64,000 nt of DNA from Gracilaria caudata (Eukaryota; Rhodophyta; Florideophyceae; Gracilariales; Gracilariaceae), in NCBI GenBank assembly GCA_030374735.1, contig JASCIV010000035.1, forward strand, positions 1-64,000, written 5' to 3'. Below the pieces are notes generated by a model that did not search any database, was not told the DNA's origin, and saw nothing but the letters and a program-made list of their open reading frames with translations. This document shows, piece after piece, positions 60,636 to 64,000 of the stretch; the first letter of the stretch is position 1, and every line of letters starts with the position of its first letter. The translations under genes were made by a program, and so were the position numbers.

Positions 60636-61724
60636 ATGGGTCGCAAGAAGAAGCGCGCGGCCCCCAATGCGCGCGACCGCATCTTCTGCTATTACTGCGA
60701 CCGCACCTTCCAGCAGGAGCAGGAACTGCTTTCGCACCAGAAGGAAAAGCACTTCCGCTGTCCGCAATGCAACAAGCGCATGCTCTCTGTGCAAAGCATG
60801 CTCGTGCACGCCGACCAGATGCACAACTTGCGCGTCACAATGGTGCCCAACTCCGTTCCGGGCCGCGAATCCGTCGCCGTGGACGTGCTTGGAATGAGCG
60901 GCATTCCCAACTCGTTCTACGCCTCTACCGACGATTCACATCTCCCAAAACGGCGGCGGGACAATCATCTCTCACCGGTGGCATTGCCACATGCCGCTCC
61001 CACCACCGCCTACGTCGACGGTCGTGCCAACTACATAACTTCCTCCGCGCCGGCTGCTCCCCCCTACGGCTCGGCGCATCTGTACTCGTATGGCGCGCAA
61101 CCCGCCACGCGCGCTGCTTCTCACTCTTACCAACACGGAGCCACGTACAATTACTCACCGCCGCCCGCAGCTCATTCCGCCTCCAATTACGCATATGGTG
61201 GCTACAATGCTCCGCACTTGAATTACAACGCTGCGCAGCCAGCGCATTCGTCTGCATCTGTGGCCCCAGCGTACGCACCGTCTGCTGGTGCTGCCCCGCA
61301 CACCAATTACGCTCAACCAACATCGTACGGCTACACACCAGCAGCCACTCTGCCGCCCATTAGGACCACGTACCCAAGCGCAACGCAACCGGACTACGTA
61401 CAGTCTCGAGCGCCAATATCAACAGCCCCCAGCGCGCCCTACGCGTCCGCTGAAGCTACGCGTTCACCCACCTCTCATTACAATCACTACGCGCCCCACA
61501 ATCGAGTAAGCTCTGCACCACAATACGCCCAACAACACGCGCCGCAGCAACTGTACTCATCCCAACATCCTTCACACAACGTTGCACAAGCAGCACCAAG
61601 CACCAACTCGCCTCCGCCTCCGCAGGGCTCGCTCATTTTCGAGCTGCGGCACTGCAGTCCGGAAGAGCAGCGCGCTAAACTGCCCAGATATGTCACCAAG
61701 CCTCGCTGTGCCACCACGTCATAG
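60636..61724 (+). CDS. BuGZ/ZNF207-like zinc-finger protein
   Basis: Relative of BuGZ (ZNF207), which binds the checkpoint protein Bub3 and microtubules and promotes kinetochore-spindle function. The 362-residue product begins MGRKKKRAAPNAR and carries two C2H2 units within the first 60 residues: CYYCDRTF with SHQKEKHF, then CPQCNKRM with HADQMH. The following VPNSVPGRESV and GMSGIP are diagnostic of BuGZ. A long Ala/Pro/Tyr/Ser-rich low-complexity region (about 100-330) matches the phase-separating middle of BuGZ. The C-terminal phrase SPEEQRAKLPRYV matches the family end motif. The Bub3-binding GLEBS motif was not identified with confidence. An upstream in-frame GTG is not used as start. 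Confidence 0.9.
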   Translation: MGRKKKRAAPNARDRIFCYYCDRTFQQEQELLSHQKEKHFRCPQCNKRMLSVQSMLVHADQMHNLRVTMVPNSVPGRESVAVDVLGMSGIPNSFYASTDDSHLPKRRRDNHLSPVALPHAAPTTAYVDGRANYITSSAPAAPPYGSAHLYSYGAQPATRAASHSYQHGATYNYSPPPAAHSASNYAYGGYNAPHLNYNAAQPAHSSASVAPAYAPSAGAAPHTNYAQPTSYGYTPAATLPPIRTTYPSATQPDYVQSRAPISTAPSAPYASAEATRSPTSHYNHYAPHNRVSSAPQYAQQHAPQQLYSSQHPSHNVAQAAPSTNSPPPPQGSLIFELRHCSPEEQRAKLPRYVTKPRCATTS

Positions 61725-62083
61725 AAAGCGATAAGACATCGTGGTCACGCCGCAAACTTCTGCGCTCGCCAATGCACCCCGGCGGCAGCGCACCTGTACT
61801 CTGTAACGTCTTCGATCATGCGCCCACGTCTCGTCCTCTCCCTCCTCGCTCCGATTGGCCTCCGCTGTAACCGTATCGCTAAAAAAGCTGTAGGGCATTA
61901 CTTTGTGTGCCCGCTTTATAAACATGGACCGTATCTCTAAAAGAAACGGCCAATCGAAATTCACACTCCGTTATGATTTTATTTGCATACTACTAATTTC
62001 TCATCGTCCGCCCCCCGCTCCCACGCGCACCAGACCATCGTGTCACATTGCTGTCTTCTTGCCTCTTGCCCACCCCGCCCCCG
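61725..62083. other. Convergent intergenic region between BuGZ-like and SPT16 genes
   Basis: About 360 bases between two 3' ends. No gene or notable repeat is seen. Confidence 0.45.
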
Positions 62084-64000
62084 TCAGCGATTACGCCGAC
62101 TGCGCTTGCGCGAAGACCCGCTCCCCATCCGTCGCTGACCGCCTCCGGACTTCCGACTTCTTCCCCCCCTTCTCCTTTCCTCGTCCGACGTGTTTCCCTT
62201 TCTCAAGTCATCCGCCCGCGCGTTGCGCTCCAGCTCGTCCCACTCCAGTCCCTCCTCATCCGAGCTCAGGTCGTCCTCTCCCTCGTCCGACTCACCTTCC
62301 AGTTCACGTTTGGCATCAAATGCGTCGCTATCACTCTCGTCACTGCTCTCCTCACTGCTTCCATAAGCCTCCTCAGACTGACTCAGAGCAAATTCCGCGT
62401 CCCCATCCAGACTGTCCACCTCGTCTTCGCTACCTTCCTCGCCCCCCACAGGCTCGTCCGTCGATAAAAAGTTCCATCCGCCTCGATCGTAAAAGTCCTC
62501 CAGATCGTACCGGATGTTCTTGAGCACCTCGTTCCATTGCAGACTCGCCTTTGTCTCGTAGTATTTGATGTTCTGCTCGTCCAAGTATCGTTTCAGAGGC
62601 GTCAGCTCCTCCATTGGCACCGAGCTGATACGCATCCAATAATCCTTGGCTGCCTTTCCAGTCGCCGCGGGGTCATCCTCAAATCCTTTGAACACAAACA
62701 CCACGTCAAACATTCGCAGCTGGAAGATCACTCTTTCAAAGTGCGCCACTTCCACATCCTCTAGGTTCAGAATGAATGGTGGCCATTCTGTCAAGTTCAC
62801 AATACATGAAACTGTGGGTAGCAAGGTGACCGACACTGATCGCGGAGCCCCAGTGAATTGCAATTGGCGATACGGAATATCAAATTCTAGGTTGTACCGC
62901 TCCTCAACTTGCTTCGTGAACTTCAGAAAGTTTCGATTTGTCCGATTGCGCAGCTCACGTTCCCGTTGCTCCTCTTCCAATTCATCTTGGTCAAACTGAC
63001 GTCTCCGACTCTCGTTCAGCTTCACTACTGCTTCCATCACCTGAACATAGAATTGAATATCCTTCACTTTTTTTGTGCCGATCATAATTTCGTTCTTAAG
63101 ATGAAAATGAAGAATAACCAATAGCTCCTTATCCGCTTCTTGGAAGAACGCATTTCGGATGTTTGCGTAGATAATCTCAATGTTTCCAGAGCGACATCTG
63201 TATCGAAATCCGTTAGTGTGCGCCTCAAGAACACCCACATTGTTCTTTCCCTTTGCCATAGGCGGCCGCACTGCTACTTCAGAAAGAGTGGTAAGCGACC
63301 TTCGCTCGATCACCAAGCTTTGTTGTGACACAAGTGTTTCCTTTTCCCTCGCCACACGACCCTTCTCGTTGGCTCGCTTGCGCAGTTCCTTGATTTTCCG
63401 AAGGCAGTCAGTAAGATTCAAAGGGTTTGATGATCTGAACGTAAACTCTTTGATGAAGGCAGCTGTTGTACCATCCCGGACAGCAAATCCTGGAAACCTT
63501 GGTGTGTTATCCGGACGGCCCTGACTCCTCACCGCTGCCTGAGGTGTATGAAAGTTGATGCGAAGATAGCTGTATTGTCCCTCGTCAGACTTTGTAGCAT
63601 TTTTCAGCGTGGATATGTGGAATGGCACCGGCACTCCATGTATGGGCACGATAACCGTCTCAGCATCCATGTCAACAACAATTGACCGAGGTTTGACCGT
63701 CGGGAATTTGGCTGGAGTATCATACGCTCGGACTTCATCAAGAAGTTTCTTCTCCTCAACCTTGATATCATCAACGGTAAGAATATTACCTCCTTTTAGT
63801 CGGGAGCGCCCACGATCCAACATTTTCTTTGCCAGAACTTCTTGATGCTTCCTACGACGTGCTTCTTCCTCTTCATTTTCCGCAATTTGCGCTGTGTCCA
63901 CATTTCCTCTTCGGCGACCACGACCTGTTTCTCTGTCGTCGTCTATGACTGCTGCATGCCCATTGCTGCGTGACGAGCGATCCTTTCTCTTTCTATTCCT
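62084..64000 (-). CDS. SPT16: FACT complex subunit SPT16 (partial, N-terminal half outside window)
   Basis: Histone chaperone subunit of FACT, which with SSRP1/Pob3 loosens and reassembles nucleosomes during transcription and replication. The frame is open to the window edge, so 638 C-terminal residues are visible and the aminopeptidase-like N-terminal domain is off-window. At the upstream end lies a Lys/Arg-rich linker, then a coiled segment (NEEEEARRRKHQEVLAKKM). The Spt16 middle domain shows VIVPIHGVPVPFHISTLKN, SYLRINFHTP, GFRYRCRSG, YANIRNAFFQ and LHFHLKNEIMIG. The acidic, Ser-rich tail (from about 515 in the visible part) and a Lys/Arg-rich end match SPT16. A GTG-started frame at 63901 is an artefact; the protein continues upstream. 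Confidence 0.95.
   Translation of the reverse strand, partial: RNRKRKDRSSRSNGHAAVIDDDRETGRGRRRGNVDTAQIAENEEEEARRRKHQEVLAKKMLDRGRSRLKGGNILTVDDIKVEEKKLLDEVRAYDTPAKFPTVKPRSIVVDMDAETVIVPIHGVPVPFHISTLKNATKSDEGQYSYLRINFHTPQAAVRSQGRPDNTPRFPGFAVRDGTTAAFIKEFTFRSSNPLNLTDCLRKIKELRKRANEKGRVAREKETLVSQQSLVIERRSLTTLSEVAVRPPMAKGKNNVGVLEAHTNGFRYRCRSGNIEIIYANIRNAFFQEADKELLVILHFHLKNEIMIGTKKVKDIQFYVQVMEAVVKLNESRRRQFDQDELEEEQRERELRNRTNRNFLKFTKQVEERYNLEFDIPYRQLQFTGAPRSVSVTLLPTVSCIVNLTEWPPFILNLEDVEVAHFERVIFQLRMFDVVFVFKGFEDDPAATGKAAKDYWMRISSVPMEELTPLKRYLDEQNIKYYETKASLQWNEVLKNIRYDLEDFYDRGGWNFLSTDEPVGGEEGSEDEVDSLDGDAEFALSQSEEAYGSSEESSDESDSDAFDAKRELEGESDEGEDDLSSDEEGLEWDELERNARADDLRKGNTSDEERRRGGRSRKSGGGQRRMGSGSSRKRSRRNR

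Noticed and set aside
59258..60682. Minus-strand frame of 474 residues
   Set aside because: It lies antisense to Miro and the GC-rich region beyond; composition is Arg/His-rich without any domain.

Overview
The window looks like nuclear DNA of an intron-poor photosynthetic eukaryote, and a red alga (Rhodophyta) is my best inference. The evidence is indirect. About 27 protein genes lie in 64 kb and 24 of them show a single open frame. Only four introns are visible, three of about 90 bases and one of 154, all GT-AG. Several products carry organelle-type N-terminal extensions (aspartate kinase, SufE-MnmA, dehydroascorbate reductase). Capping uses a fungal-type RNA triphosphatase, and the families include plant-type DHAR, ceramide synthase, MSH2, PEX5, Miro, SPT16 and NAT10. 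I see no rRNA, tRNA, CRISPR array, transposase or reverse transcriptase.

Layout. 0-8 kb: a secreted alkaline phosphatase (minus strand, cut by the window edge) with an in-frame array of 12-residue repeats, then MSH2. 8-16 kb: a two-intron Deg/HtrA protease, a SUMO-like-domain protein, a ceramide synthase, a Cet1-type mRNA capping triphosphatase and an RMND1/DUF155 membrane protein. 16-22 kb: an unrecognised 267-residue protein, a secreted Pro/Ser/Ala/Thr-repeat protein, and a gene-empty stretch holding a 53-base near-perfect palindrome. 22-35 kb: plastid-type aspartate kinase, PEX5, a GT14 glycosyltransferase and two membrane-anchored trypsin-like proteases sharing a novel-looking N-terminal domain. 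35-50 kb: MnmG, a small CRAL-TRIO protein, DHAR, a PI-PLC X-domain protein, NAT10/Kre33, a SufE-MnmA fusion and a TauD-like oxygenase. 50-64 kb: a second GT14 paralogue, nicotinate phosphoribosyltransferase head-to-head with a C2H2 zinc-finger gene, Miro, a BuGZ-like zinc-finger protein and SPT16 (cut by the window edge).

Functional themes. Three RNA-modification enzymes lie within 13 kb. MnmG and MnmA act on the same wobble uridine of organellar tRNAs, and NAT10 acetylates cytidine in rRNA and tRNA. NAT10 and SufE-MnmA are divergently transcribed from a 440-base interval. The SufE-MnmA fusion joins a sulfur-acceptor domain directly to the thiouridylase and is the most striking functional arrangement here. 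A second theme is the cell surface: alkaline phosphatase, two anchored proteases, two GT14 enzymes and a repeat-rich secreted protein are all predicted to enter the secretory pathway. The remaining genes are ordinary housekeeping genes with no operon-like logic.

Limits: similarity calls come from motif recognition only. Starts were chosen from ATG codons, and in a few cases from TATA-like boxes. Domain positions are approximate unless a residue number is given.
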